From contig JAWUZG010000001.1 of assembly GCA_036785705.1 (NCBI GenBank), positions 1,054,001 to 1,118,000 of the forward strand: a stretch of 64,000 bases of DNA, in the 5' to 3' direction. Source of the stretch: Acanthornis magna. Its lineage: Eukaryota > Chordata > Aves > Passeriformes > Acanthizidae. A program made the translations under genes and the position numbers. Every line of letters begins with the position of its first letter. Position 1 is the stretch's first letter. The notes below the pieces were generated by a model. The model saw only the letters and a program-made list of their open reading frames with translations, searched no databases and was not told the origin of the DNA. Below are positions 24,467 through 37,409 of the stretch, in pieces.

Positions 24467-25565
24467 ACACCAGAAACAGACCTTCTTCTCGCCCGTGTTG
24501 CCTGGAGAGGTTGGGTCAGTGTGCTGCAGCCTCTCCCTCCACCTGCAGTCCTCTCTCTGTGTCAGAGACGAAGCCGTGGGAGGATGGATGGGTCTGACCT
24601 GCCCAAGACCCTTCTCAGCCCTGTCTCCATCTTGCATTAAATATAAGCATAAACTTAAGCTATCACATCCAAGATCCACAACTCACCAAGGTCAGCACCA
24701 CTGAGATTTGCAGGACTAAGCCCCAGCATGGAGAAGAGCAAAACTGGCTCCAGTCTTTCCCAAAACTAACAGAAACAGCCAAAAACCTTTCCTTCCACAG
24801 CAACCCTTGGCAGCTTTGTTGTTCCCTCTTTTTTTTTTTCCCTGAATGAGGTGAGAGTGGATGCTTTTGCATTAGTAAGAAGTTTCCACAGGAAAACAAG
24901 CTGGCCAATGTCACACCAAGAACTCTTGCGAGCAGGGCTGGGATCTCCATCAGGTCACACCACATGTAAAATTCATGAGGCTCTATCAGCATCTGAGGCA
25001 CTTGTGCAGCCCAGCTGGGGTTGGGAATGGCTCAGGCACCTCCCAGACCATCTCACATCTCCACAGCCTCCAAAAGGTTCCCTTCACTCCAAAGCCAGGC
25101 AAGACAGATGAAATCCCTGCTCCCCCAAACGCACGTCTCGACGAAGAGATTTGCTCCTCAGAGCCAAGCACACCGAACCCTTACCTTTCATTTTGATGGT
25201 TTCCGTGGAAACCATAAAATTAAGCTATGCAGTTACTTACTGCAACATTACATAATCTGCTAAACGCTCTGATGTTTTTCAACAAATGTGTTTGTTCTGG
25301 GCTGCCTGGTTGTTGTTTTTTTTTTTCTTTCCCAGTATGATCAGCCCGACCTGTGTTGATCTGACTAAACAAGGAGCAGTGGTGCAAAATTAGATATCAA
25401 AATGCAACTTCTGTCAGTTCTCCTCTCCTGAGAATGACAGCTCTGCCTGCTTCCTCTGCTGGCTTGCAGCTGCCGTTTAAGGCATGGCAGCACTGCTCAT
25501 CTCCTCATTATGTGGATGGGGTTGGATTGAGGACGGTCTGAGCCCACTTCTGGCATTGAGGTAAT
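24467..25565. other. Gene-free unique sequence
   Basis: No gene was recognised. Short T runs near 24829-24839 and 25315-25327 are the only simple sequence. Confidence 0.5.
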
Positions 25566-26625
25566 TGTCGTGGTTTGGCACTGGCCAAACGCCAGGCACT
25601 CACGACAGCCTCTACCTCGCTCTCCCGTGCCACAGCTGGGCAGAGGAGAGGAAAAAATTAATGAAGGGGTCATGGGGTGAGATAAGGACCGGGAGAAAAC
25701 ACTCCAAGGGCAAAACAGATGCAACTTAGAGGTACAAAGTGAATTTATTACTAGCAGAGGCAGAGGAGGATAATGAGAAGTAAACTAAGCCCTTAAAGAC
25801 ACCCTTTTCCCCCTACCCCTCCCTCATTCAGAGCAGGGAACAGGGTGTGGAGGATTTTGGTCAGTTCATCACCGAGATCTTCTTCCACTGCTCCAGGAAA
25901 GGAGCCCTTCATCTGTGAGAGAATGGGGTCCCTCCCATGGGAGACAGTTCTCTGTGAACTTCTCCAGCGTGGGTCCAATCTCATGAGCAGCAGTCCTCCC
26001 AAAACTGCTGTGGCGTGGGTCACTTGTCCATGGGGTGCAGTGCTCCAAGGCCAGGCTGCTCCAGCCTGGAAACTGAGCCTCTCTCTCCATGGGGCTCCCA
26101 CTGGATCACAGCCTCCTCCAGGCATCCACCGCCCTGGCATGGGCACCTCCCCACGGGCTGGGGGTGGATGTCTGCACCCCCTGGACCCCATGGGCTGCAG
26201 GGGGACCACTGCTCCACCATGGTCTGTACCTCATGGACCCCAAGGGCTGCAGGGGCACAGCTGCTCCCCCATGGTCATCACCACAGCCGCCAGAGGAATC
26301 TCAGCTCTGGCGCCTGGAGCACCTCCTCTCCCTCCTTCTCCACTGACCTTGGTGTCTCCATGTTGTTTCCATCACATGTTCTCACCTCCTCTTCTCTGGC
26401 TAGAAAAAACTGTGTCCCCTTTGTTTTGAATTTCTTCTTAAATACGTTATCACAGAGGCATAACCAACATCTCTAATTGTCTCAGCCTTGGCCAGTGGTG
26501 TGTCCGTCTTCAGAGCCATCAGGGATTAGCTCTGACGGACCCTGTGGAAGCCTCCAGCAACTTCTCACAGAAGTCACCACCATGGCCCTCTGCTACCAAA
26601 AACCAGGCTGTGAAAAACCAACACA
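25566..26625 (-). mobile_element. Solo LTR of an avian endogenous retrovirus, about 1.06 kb
   Basis: On the minus strand the element begins TGTGTTGGTTTTTCACAG and ends AAACCACGACA, so the termini TGTGTTGG/CCACGACA are imperfect inverted repeats. In LTR order on that strand come a TATA box TATTTAAG (plus-strand 26437-26444), a GC-rich body with repeated 'ccatggggtgcag'-like motifs, and AATAAA (plus-strand 25744-25749) about 180 bp from the end. I recognise this layout as a widespread bird LTR, probably of the ERVK-like group; the exact family name is not claimed. Long open frames inside (up to 194 codons) reflect low stop density in the GC-rich body, not genes. No convincing target-site duplication was found and no internal retroviral sequence flanks it. 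Confidence 0.85.
26182..26285. repeat. 52-bp tandem sub-repeat inside the LTR
   Basis: TGGACCCCA plus GGGCTGCAGGGG recurs at 26182 and 26234, a period of 52 bp, each followed by a CTGCTCC...CCATGGTC block. Less similar 'catggggtgcag' and 'catggggctccc' units occur upstream (26030-26110), so the LTR body seems to be built from decayed tandem units. Confidence 0.7.
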
Positions 26626-29244
26626 GAAATAAATAGCTTCCACCCTGCTCCGGGTTATTTGTATCCCTAAAAATAGTGTGCGAAAAATTTGGTCATTCGC
26701 AGTGATTTTATGTTTAATTAGGGCTACAAGGCAGGGTGGAAGGCGCTGCCTTCCGTTCAGTTTCCCACATGGATCTGAGGGATCACATTTTGGACAAGTG
26801 CAGTGGAATATCCTGAAATTTTTATTATGAAAGAAAAATCTCATTATTAAAAACTCTACTATGCATTTTTTAATATTCTTGGCACTCAGCCATCCCTGCT
26901 GGAACTGGACCAGAGGCAGAAACAATGTTTGGAATGAAGGAAGGTGCTGTACAATCACTCTTTAACTTTTGTGGCCAGACTTATTATTTTAAATAGAGCT
27001 CAGCAAAGTCACTTAGCTCTTCTTTGTTTTTTTCCAGGATACACAGCCCTGATGCTGTAGGGAATAAAGCCAAAAGCTTTCTCACCATTGGTGAGAATAA
27101 ACTGTTTCTTTTGTAGCTGCAGAGGGTAAAGGAAAGACCACAGCTGGACTTTGGGGCTTGCACAGAAAATGCAATGGGAAAAATGAGGCCACAAACACAT
27201 GGATTTATGTCCTAAGGGAAGGGTATGAAAAGGATTAAAACTTTCAGGTCAGCATTCATCACCTTCCGGTACTGTGTCTCTCAGGCTGCATCTTTGATAG
27301 CTAAAATAAAAATATCCAGGCCAGATCAAGTCATTGTTTGGATGTTTTAGTACTGACTTGGTCCTCTGCCAAGTCTCTCATGACTCCGAGGAGTGTGTGG
27401 ATAGAGCACACGAGAGCTTGGCCTATCCTGGTCTCAGAAGAAGAGAGTTCACGTGTCAGGACATTTCCCCCAAGGCCCAGAAATTGGCCCTGGCCCATTT
27501 TATTTGCTAGCAAGTTTAGAAGCATTTTCAAACAAATGATCAATCCAGCGAAGGCAGTGTAAATTAAAGCTGACAGAGATGCAGTCACTTCTCCTGGCAG
27601 CATCTTTTCTTATCTTTCCAATCAATTTGTCCCTTCAGCAAAACCCACATCTTCTTTGAGCGCTGCCCAGCCTTGGCATTGCATTTTGAAAATTCCTTTC
27701 TGGGGGATGGCTTTTGTTTCCAAAATATTGCTGAGAAACCGAAAGGAAAGCTGGGACTCCTCCTCACACCGCTGACCGTGTTTGCCATCAGGTGACATCA
27801 CAAAAACACATCCACATCCCTGGGAAATCTGTCTTTTCATGGGTTAATCTCATTTTGCTCCAGCCTCTTATCGCTCCCTGACTTTGTGTGACATGTGAGA
27901 CAGTGATCTTAGTATGATATAAAGACATAAAATGCTAAGCAACTGAAGCAGCTGCTTGTGCACCATTCAAAGAGCACACAAATCAAATAAAACAGGCATC
28001 CACAGGGTCTATAAATAGCTGGCAATAGCAGATAACTCATTATTTGAGTGTCAAAAAAACCCTTGGCAACCTCATGTGACATAGAGACACATGTCATGGA
28101 TAATAACTTCCAGCCCGAGATGGGGATGAATTTAAAGAAACTGGAGGTTTCCTGGATTTGCCAAAATGGTTGGTCCATTTTTTCCATTTCCGTGCTAAAT
28201 ATTGGAGATGTTTCTCTTGCTGAATACTTACATATTCCTCTTTGAAGTCAGGTAAAGTGGCATACCTGAAAAGAAACTGCTCCTGGAGAGGATGGTTCAG
28301 GAAGCCAATGCAGGTATTTATTGTATCTTTCGAGTAGTAGGAAAAGCTTTATTAACTCAAACTGCGTAATAAATCTCTTCAAAATAAAGACTGGGTTTAA
28401 CATCTCTGCAGGATCTAGTCTTTTCAATTTTCTGGTTTGTTATTTCTCTTCTTTCTATGTATTTCTTGATGTGGAGAGTTTCCTCACTACATACTCATTT
28501 TCTACTACACCAAGAAGCATCACTGCTTGATTTTCACCATAATAAAGAATCACCACAAAGTATAAAGAAGATATCATGCCAATACTGGTGGTTCTCATCT
28601 TTCTCCTGAAATGGGTTTTACTGAGCCTGCAGACAAACCTTCCTGTGAGCACCTCCATCCATGAAATTCCAGCATGTGGATGATAAACTCACAGGCTTAT
28701 TTGCCTTCCAAATCTTTGTGATGCAGTTTAACTTCTTTTAATTTTTACATATTTTTTTAATAAACTGTTGAAGATTACTAGCTGCAAAGCCCAAGGGTAG
28801 TTATCCCTCTGATTTTCTTTCTGTTTCTTTCTAGAGAAGATTGTTCAGACATTTCTGTGCTACATCAGAGCAGCGTGGTTACTACAGTTACCCTGGTTAC
28901 TACCCCTATTTTTTGAATAAACCTAAAGGATTATTCAAAACATTAGAATGTGGAAACAGGTTGAGCATGTGACCCAACATGTTCAGAAACAGGGGGAGGA
29001 CAGCACTGCCCTGGTATTAAATAGCAATTAAATAATCCACAAGGAATTAGCAGAACATATCTTCTTGGTGTCTTAGAAAGGGTCAGACAAAAAGAATTAA
29101 TTCAATAAATAAATTAGGGTAGTGATGCATGGCAAGTGCTGGGTGGAAAAGAATGAAGCTTCACCCAGCAGCCAGAGAATCATCAAAACAGTGAGAATTA
29201 CTAATTTTAGCACATCCAGAGTCCTTAGTCCTGAAGGGACCTCC
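26626..29244. other. Gene-free unique sequence
   Basis: No gene or repeat end was recognised. Open frames are at most about 121 codons (26593-26958, minus, overlapping the LTR edge). Confidence 0.5.
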
Positions 29245-29312
29245 AGAAGCCTGAGCAGAGTTATGATCCTCATAACCTGCAGGTGTCTGAGTTCAAATCC
29301 CAAGATTGCTCC
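29245..29312 (+). pseudogene. tRNA-Met-like relic
   Basis: The 3' half resembles an elongator tRNA-Met. CTCATAA (29269-29275) equals the Met anticodon loop, CTGcAGGT follows, then CTGAGTTCAAATCC (29287-29300), a near-consensus pol III B box and T-arm. The 5' half (acceptor strand and D arm) is not convincing, the anticodon stem does not pair and the T stem pairs only in part, so it cannot be a functional tRNA. It may be a dead tRNA copy or part of an old tRNA-derived SINE such as MIR. Confidence 0.3.
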
Positions 29313-30725
29313 TCAGGAACCTGGGCCCGGCATGTGCTCCTGAGAAGGACCCATGAAATCATCTTATCCAAAGCTTATTAAATATTTGACTTCAGAAAAC
29401 TTCCTCTGCTCCCACCATTGGCTCTGTTTGCCTTGGTGGAAGGAAATTCCATTTACTTCCCTGTGCTCTGGATGGCTGCTGACCCTTGTGGTCATTAAAA
29501 TTAGCTTATTTTTTTTTTTTTTCTTGCACATGAATAAAAATTGGAGATTTTATAAAGTGATCTGTTGATATGGATGGACTTCATTTGGGTCTTTCCTACC
29601 TAAACCAAATTCTGGCCAACTAATTACAACATTGATCTTCCTAATAACCTTTCATAAACCTTTTTATAGTGTTGACACACCAGAACAGGCCCATGGATCA
29701 CAGAGTAAAATTCACAGGTTAAAAGGATACAACAGGCAATTGTTTTGATACATCAAACCTTGAGTGCACAAGGACAGTGAAATTATCACAGATTTGGGTA
29801 ATACTTTCTTGTGAAGTTTTGAAACTTTAACAGAAATTCAAATATTTTCTGCTACTTTAACATGCTTTCCTGCACTCCAGTCTCAGGGAACAAATATCTC
29901 AGGGCTTTTCTATGTTAAGAAATTGATGTCACAGTAGTGCTGTCCATTCTTTGAGTTTATTTGGGTTTAACTTTAGAAGCATATAGCATATAGTTTCACC
30001 TGTCTGAACTGAAGTGGATTTTGCTTGGACACTAACAGCTTAAGTAGTTTGGGTTTGGGTAAGTATTTCAGAAGGATTCTGGACCTTAATGCTTGTCTAA
30101 TGCAACTACCACTGGTGTGGTGTCAGCAGAGGCTCTTGAGAGAGGTAAGGCTGTGTCAACAGAAGTTTTTCAAGCAGGAGGAATCTCTTTGTTGTGTTTC
30201 CTGACACTGTGACATCAGGTGGATATGCCACAACCGCAGTTAAGCTTTGCAGAGCCTTGTTGTGTCAGTCTTACCCTGGGGAGCCTCAGGAGCTAGGAAC
30301 CACTCTTCTTTATACAGCAGAAAAATTTTCCAAAGGGAAAAAAATCTTGTTAGCAATTCTTTTAGAAAAGTCTCCACACCGTGCAGCTTTTGGAGGAGGG
30401 AATTGCATCAGGACTGTGCATCCTTCCCTGCTGAATTCACCTGCAGAGATGCTTCTCCACAGATATCGAATCCATACAAATAATTTGGGCTGACAAGATC
30501 TTTAACTGGGATGGCTCAGAAAAGACATGATAAACCAAGACCCAGAGAAACCTCCATTGCAAAAATCCGTTGGTTTTTCACACAATGATGAAGAATTTCC
30601 ATTCCCTGGTGCTTCTAGTGGGAAGCCACCTGGGCTGGCAAACTTTTCTGCTCCATAAGAATATGAAACTTAAATCTGGGCACCTGCAAAAGGATCTTGA
30701 ATCTCTCCATAGACTACCCCATGTT
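29313..30725. other. Gene-free unique sequence
   Basis: No gene or repeat end was recognised. A run of T near 29510-29522 is the only simple sequence. Confidence 0.5.
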
Positions 30726-30752
30726 AAAAAAAAAACCAAACCAAACCAAACC
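30726..30752. repeat. A run plus (CCAAA)n
   Basis: Ten A residues are followed by three and a half copies of CCAAA (30736-30752). Confidence 0.85.
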
Positions 30753-30821
30753 TGAGCAATTAAGTAACAACTAATTATGGAGCAGAAGAATGAAGCTAAT
30801 TTCTACAAGATTGCCTATAAA

Positions 30822-31024
30822 CCATATATATATCTTATAGATATATATATGATACATATGTATTACATTAGATATATATGTTTTATATGTACATATAATA
30901 TATATAATATATTTTATAAGTGCTTTATATATAATATATGCAATATATATTTTATATACTTATGTATTTATTTATATTTATTTATATTTATTTATATATA
31001 CTTTATATGTACACTTATATATAC
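30822..31024. repeat. AT-rich low-complexity block
   Basis: About 200 bp made of TATATA, TTTATTTATAT and similar units. The part near 30967-31000 is a short array of TATTTATTTATAT. A 100-codon open frame across it encodes only Y/I/F-rich low complexity and is not a gene. Several segments could fold back on themselves. Confidence 0.92.
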
Positions 31025-34000
31025 AAAAAGAGGGAGAAATATCTATATTACACATATATTTGTATTTCTACAGGTCTAAAATACAGATTATTTAATGACC
31101 CTGTGTGACACATACAGTCATGCATATATTACATGTATCTGTGTAATTAGATGGATGCACAACTAAATAAATTTATAAACAATTTTAAGGTGTGTCTCTG
31201 CATGGCTGTGTACAATTTAATGGTATAGAAACATCAGGCATTGATTTCTCCCGAGCTAACAGGATTTGTGGCTGGATCCCTGCATCCCAGCAGGATGATT
31301 TAGAGCCAGGGAGGGACTTCTGTGCATGACAATTCCTCCCCTGTTGGGAGGCATTAGCTCCCAGTTTGGAATTCCTTTTAAAATCCTCTGTGTGAAATGT
31401 GCCCTTCTGGTGCTCCAGGTGAGTCCTTTGTGAGGATAAGGAGAGGAAACAGGAAAAGTTTGTTAAAATTCCTGATTAACCATGGCACTGCTCACTGGGA
31501 AGGGTTTCCCACTCAGCCCAGTGGTTTTGCAGAGAGTTTGATCAGATCCATGGCTGATACCATCCAATATATAAAAGCATCCACAGCTGTGTACACCACC
31601 CCGGTGTACTCTGAAGAATAACTGCTGGGGAAATTTCACTGCTTTCCTACCTCTCTTTAATACATCTTCCATATAAACAGGGCTGGACTCAGCCCAAAAT
31701 TTTGCCAGGTGGCCAAAAATTCTGTCAGTGGTTTTTGGTACATAGAGCTGAACACAACAGCCCAACCCTGTATTCCCTATGCAGCAGAGACAAAGAACAC
31801 TAAACTCTTTTTCTCTGTAGGATTGAAAGGATAAGAAAGAACTGATTGGTACCACCAGGAAGCTTGAACAAGTCAACATTGTGTAGAAAAAACACTCCCA
31901 GGTGAAATCCATTGTAGAATACCTTGGTTATCCACCTCTGCCAGTCTCGTGATGTTTTGAGGGCTCATCTCAAGATAAAGCACGAGTGATGGAGACTTCC
32001 CGGTTCCCATCTTCCTATCAGACCTTACAGTGTCCTAAGCCATAACTCAAAATAAGTAATTTCTTATGGTGTGGCCTCATCAGAATTACTTGACTGGAAC
32101 AAGGCAGAAGACCCTAAATGCTCTCCTTGTTCACTTCTGGCCACTTCCTAATGCTCTTTAACCAACAGCGTGGCACAAATGAGACATTTTTAAAGAAAAA
32201 ATCAGAACAGCCTTGATGAGGATAATTTTTAGAATTTATAAGTTACAAGCTCACACCTGGCACTCAGCTCTTCTCAGGAAGCAGCACTGCTGCTTGTCCT
32301 CTCCAAGTGGCGCGGAGAGAAACTGCCAGGGTTATTTTTGTGCTCCTCAGCCTGAGCATCTGTCTGAAGAGCAGAACGGACTCCTCGCCTCCCCTCCCAC
32401 TCAGGCTCTTCATTTTTGCATCAGAGATTCTTGTGGCGTCTGGGATGTCACGACTTCAAGGCTGACTTTCAGGGTTTGCTTAATTCCAGGTTTATTGTCC
32501 TCCTGGCTGCCCCTCCAGGTGCTCAGTGCCAGCTGCTCAGGTACTCAGCAGGTGCCTTTGGTGCCCAGTCAGAATCTCCAATAAAGAGCTCCTGGTTTGA
32601 GTGAAACCTTTGATAGATCTGTGTCTTTTGTGACAGGACAGTACAAAACACTTGGTTTTTCTTTCCCTCAGTCTGCACCATGAACAGCCTGGAGAAGAAA
32701 ACATGGAATATTACTCAATGGACACCGCAGACAAAATTTCGCTGGGTTGCTATGACACAGCCTGGCTCTAACTACATAATAAAGAGTTACTTGAAAGTTA
32801 TTTACTATAAAAAACTTATTTACTATGACTTTCATAACTCTTATCAAGATGTAAGTCATCTCTAGAGAAATGGCACCTCCCAACGCCCAGGAAAAGGTGA
32901 AAGTGAGCAAAATCACTCAACTCCTCAGCAGTAATGAGGAGTAACTCCATTACTTTTCAAGATCTTACCTTGGCTCAAAGTTGATGTCAAGGAGGATTGA
33001 CACAGACTCTCCCCTCTATTTTAAAACTGTTTAATGAGGTACAGAAAATCTGAAGGAAGTCTCCAGCTGTCTTTACTCAGACCAAGGCTCTGGACTTCAG
33101 GCACTGGGAGTCTGAGAAATTACCAGCTTGGGTCTTTCTCTGCTTGAATATTTGCAAGTTTTAGCTATTAGCTAAGATAAAGACCATCTGTAGTCTTTAT
33201 CAAATGCTAAATATTTCCCTTAAGTGACTGTCATTATTACTATTAAAGAACAGCCAAACTCTAATGCCTTTCCATGGGCTACTAAAGAAAACATTTGACT
33301 TCTCATGGATTTGAAGAGGATTGCACTAATTCACTCTAAGGAAAATTCCTAATGAGAGCAGCTTGTAGGTTCTTAGGCGCATTCAGGCTCTACAGATAAC
33401 TTTTTTTGAAGGCTTTATGGCACTTATCTTCTGTTCAAATTACTGTTTTTGTTAGTGCACCATGGGAACCCCATTCCTGACCCAGAACTCCCTGTGCTGT
33501 CATCACCTCAGCATTCCAGACCTGGACACAGCAAAAATGCTTCCATTCACAACATCTTAACTCCAAGGGCTGGGACCCATCTAACTTTGTACATCTAACC
33601 CATCTAATGTGGGTGTTTGTTTAGTCACCCAATCTCCCTTTAGTTTAGGAGGAGAATAAATTATTTCCAAAGCCTGGAGAATTTCCTCTCTGAGAGGGAC
33701 AATGATGTCTTGTAGGTGCCCTGATGCCAACCCAAGCGTGCAGTCAGGTTCTCACCCTGCTCCCTGTGCTACACACTATCCCCTAAATTAAAAATTAACC
33801 AGCTATTCAAATAAAAAGTTGGCCAAACATTCCTAATGCTGAGAAATTGGCCTGTTCCTCTTTAAAGATCTAAAGCTTGGGGCTACTTTTCCATGGACAA
33901 AGGTGGAGATAACTCCCCCATTTCATCTCCCTGAAGAACAGCTTCTTTCACTCTGGATCTTCCCTAAACTTGCACTCCTGGTTCTGTTTTCCATGCTATC

Positions 34001-35697
34001 CCCCCAGCATGTTATAATCATCCCTACAAGAGCTCCCTTGATTCTGTGTTGCTCAAATTAGGTGTCTTTCTTATGCTGACCTAAAAGAAAACCTGCAGAA
34101 CTGCTGACTCTTGTTGGGGTTTGACCCTTTAAAATGTGTAACGTGGCTGCTTCTTCGCTTGACCTCCTGCAGAAGCTGTGACAATTTCTGTGCAAAATCT
34201 AAAGGACCTGGAAGCCATCTCTGCAATGGGGGTGGTTTCCCTTTCACCTGTGCAAGATTTTTAACATTTATGTGTGTGAGAGTGGCCTTTAAATCGTGGA
34301 GAGATTTCTGTTTTAAGCCAAAATGAATATTTCTGTCTCAGTAACAGAATTAAATTTGTCTCCTTCTCCAAATGTAGTTCAAGACTTCTTCACTTACAAA
34401 CTGTTGCTAAAACTGAGGCTCTGCTAAGAACCCACCATGGAATGTGCCAACAAATAAAGAGCATGGGTGATTAGAAGACAAATCCCATTTTACCTCCAAG
34501 CGCAGTTTTAACTTAAATGCTTACAGGAGCAGAAGTATCCACCTAAGAGAGTGGACAGGTCTGGGAATTGCAGGGTCTTGCCATCCTACAACCTTTTCAG
34601 TTTCAGCACGAGTTTATAGCAGATTAGGATGACTATATGAAACCCTCATGCTCCAAAAACAATTCGCACGCTCCAAAAATAATTCTATTTTTTTTTTCCT
34701 TTTTTAAAGATGTTACTAGATTTCCTCCTGCGTTCGTACATTCACTCAAAGGAGCAGAAGCTGGTGAAATCTGGGGCTGGCACAAAGGGAATGGATAGGA
34801 ACGGGCAGCTGGAGGAGGGAAGGGAGGGGGACAACGTACAGCCACCAATTATCAGACTGATTTAGGCTGGTGAGAAGCTGCAACCTCAGAGCACAGAGTT
34901 TGGTGAGCCCAGTGGGTTGAGCAGGTTGATAGTCAAGTCCCTGACATGGATATGTCCACGAGTAGAGCTCTTCTTACCCAAAATCTCATTAACCCTCCTG
35001 ACCCAGGTAGCTCCTGCTAAACTCTAACTCATTTTTCCCCTCTCCTTCCATCATTACCCCCTCAGAAGTGTTTCTGTTTAATATCTTGCCTATAAAACTA
35101 CTGCTTCATTTCCTTTTCTGCCAACATATCACCTTCAGTGCAAAGGTGCTAAAGAAGATATATTTTCCCTGCGAACTCTATATCTCGGCAATATGAGCTC
35201 TCATCAAGCAGTGATGCCACGCTGGGGAGGGTGTGTTGGGTTAGGATTTGATCTCTTTTAGTTGCACGAGGTGACCAGGAAGATTTGTCCACATCCCTCT
35301 GCAGGGATAAGAAGGGTTGGAGCCCTGAGCTGGGGCTCAGTCATCTGAAAGTCCTATGAGTTAAAGACAGCTTTTGTTATTTATTTCTAATTTTCACGTC
35401 TGACATAAATAACCCCTTCCAAATCAGGACTTCCTCACTGAGTGCCATTGGCCCTGGATTAAGTGGGTGCATTCCCTGTGCCAGTGGCTCCCAAACCTCT
35501 GAGCAACCTCAGACCTCCGTGAACTCTAAAATTCCCCACGGTTCATGCTCATTAGAACTGACGAGTTCTGCAAATTGCTGTGCTTAATTTGATTTTGCAT
35601 AAAAGCTTCAGACCACAAAGGGCAGTCCCCTGGACCACAGCTTGGACTGAAGTAATGACTTGCAGGGGAAGGTCTTCTGGAAAACAACTGCCTCTAT
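31025..35697. other. Gene-free unique sequence
   Basis: About 4.7 kb with no recognisable gene, CR1 or LTR. Open frames reach 149 codons (31463-31912, minus) without domains. Confidence 0.5.
34647..34686. repeat. 20-bp tandem duplication
   Basis: Two adjacent 20-bp units beginning CATGCTCCAAAAA and CACGCTCCAAAAA (34647-34666 and 34667-34686) match at 17 of 20 positions. Confidence 0.8.
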
Positions 35698-36174
35698 TCC
35701 AGGTACGAGTCAAAATGCAGGATTCTGCACTTAGGGTGGGGAAATACCAGGGACAAGTGTAAACTGGGAGAAGAGTGGCGAGAGAGCAGCCCTGCAGGGA
35801 GGGATCTGAGGTGCTGAGGTTGGCAGAGGGTCAATAGGGGAGGGAGATGCTGATGCCTTCTCCCTGCTATCCAGTGTTGGGACATGTGGGAATGGTTCAA
35901 AGCTGTGCCAGAAAAGGATTAAACAGGGTGTGAGGAAGCATTTCTTCACTGAGAGGGGGATCAAACATTGGAACAGGCTCCCTAGAGGGACACTCAATGC
36001 CCCAGGCCTGTCAGAGTTAAAGAAACATTTAGACAATGCCGTTAATAGCATGGTTTATCCCTTGGCCAGCCCTGAAATAGTCACGCATTTGGACGAGATG
36101 AGTGATGTAGGATGTTTCCAAGCAGTCTATTCTATTCTATTCTATTCTATTCTATTCTATTCTATTCTATTCTA
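35698..36174 (+). mobile_element. CR1 LINE fragment with ORF2 remnant and (TTCTA)n tail
   Basis: Plus-oriented CR1. The first part (35713-35814) reads KCRILHLGWG followed about 7 residues later by LGEEWRESSPAGRDL, matching the C-terminal part of the CR1 reverse-transcriptase ORF2, and then meets a stop at 35815. The 3' part (about 35925-36115) carries GTGTGAGGAAGCATTTCTTC, GGAACAGGCTCCC and GGACGAGATGAGTGATGTAG. The middle is shorter than I expect for this family, so an internal deletion is likely. It ends in (TTCTA)n from 36127, probably grown from the ATTCTATG terminal repeats. It is the only copy here with coding remnants, and it cannot make a functional enzyme. Confidence 0.9.
36127..36174. 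repeat. (TTCTA)n microsatellite, about 9.6 units
   Basis: A pure array of TTCTA units at the 3' end of the CR1 copy. Its perfection suggests that it is young and length-variable. Confidence 0.95.
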
Positions 36175-37408
36175 CATTTTTAATTATGCCATTTAGAAAA
36201 CATATTCTTATCTGTGCCTAAAACAGGCCTAAACATGGTGCCCATGTCCCACCTTCCTCACTGGTGTAAGACAGGCTTGGCAGCATTTTGCACAACCTGC
36301 ATCTCATGCTGTCACTGTTCTCTAACTGCCTCATCCCACAACGTAAAGTGACAAACGAAGATCAAGATTTAAGTTTTTCTGTCAATTAGAAACTCCAGGT
36401 AGAAAGAAAAGAAGAAACTAAATCCTCTGTGTCAGATGAGTGAGATACAGGATATTGTTATTTTTATATCGCTCAATCATTCATGAGTTGAGCTATAAAA
36501 AGTCCTAAATTCCTCGTGGTCCCATATTGAGATGGAAGTTAATGTTTCATTAGCAGTAAAAGCTTCAGGTTATGTGAGTGAGTAACCTTTTGTTCAAACA
36601 TGATGTCTGACATTTGCATAACTACGTCTATCTCTGAGTTATTGAGATGATGTGACTCACAGAGCTCTTGTAAACAGCTTTTTTTTTTTTTCCTCCCTCC
36701 TCTCAATACCATACATCCTCACACTTTGTTTTCTCACAGCTGTCTGGTAGGGCAGTGACATTTTTAGGCTTCATCAGCCTTCCACATCAAAATAATCCCT
36801 GTCCTGTACCTGGCAGCTGGTCCTGGAAAACAGAGCCTAAACCAGCGATGCCTAGCCCAGCTGAGCACCTGGGTGATGTGGGATGTTCTCAGAAACAGCA
36901 AGGCGGAGATGAAATCACCTTCTCACTGTGTCCCAAAGATCTCTGCACTGACCCTGGTTCCGTGCAGTGGGAAGGTGACCTGCCAAACCCCTGCCATATC
37001 CTCCCTCTGTAATTACTTATTTGAGTTTACATGTGGAATTATCATCAGGACTTGTTTAGCCCCAAGCCATCCCTGAGCTCTGCCCAGGAACAAAATAACC
37101 TTCATGGAGCAATGGGAAGGCTGAGGCTCTTGTTTGAAGTGATGCCTGGTTCTGTACTGCAGCATGAGGCTGATTAGGGCGATTTGAGCCTTGGAAATAG
37201 TAGCTAAAAAACAGAGCAGGAAAATATATCTCAGAAACTAGAAATCTTCCATTAAATTAACCAGTTCCCTTTTTAAACCAACCAAAGGCTGCTCTGAAAT
37301 GTCACTGAATGGGAAAGAACCATCCTTTAATTGCCAGCATATCCATGGTTCCATTTCTGACAGCATTGCAGTTTTCCATTCGAAAAGTTTTTAAGTATTC
37401 CAGGAATG

Positions 37409-37409
<1 letters not shown>
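36175..37409. other. Gene-free unique sequence
   Basis: No gene was recognised. A 13-base T run lies at 36679-36691. Confidence 0.5.

Noticed and set aside
25845..26429. 194-codon open frame (and 153- and 138-codon frames overlapping it)
   Set aside because: All lie in the GC-rich body of the LTR at 25566-26625, in several phases and both strands; they reflect low stop density.
30777..31079. 100-codon Y/I-rich frame
   Set aside because: It is the translation of an AT-rich simple sequence.
31590..31612. Small hairpin GTACACC...GGTGTAC
   Set aside because: A 7-bp stem is common by chance in a window of this size.
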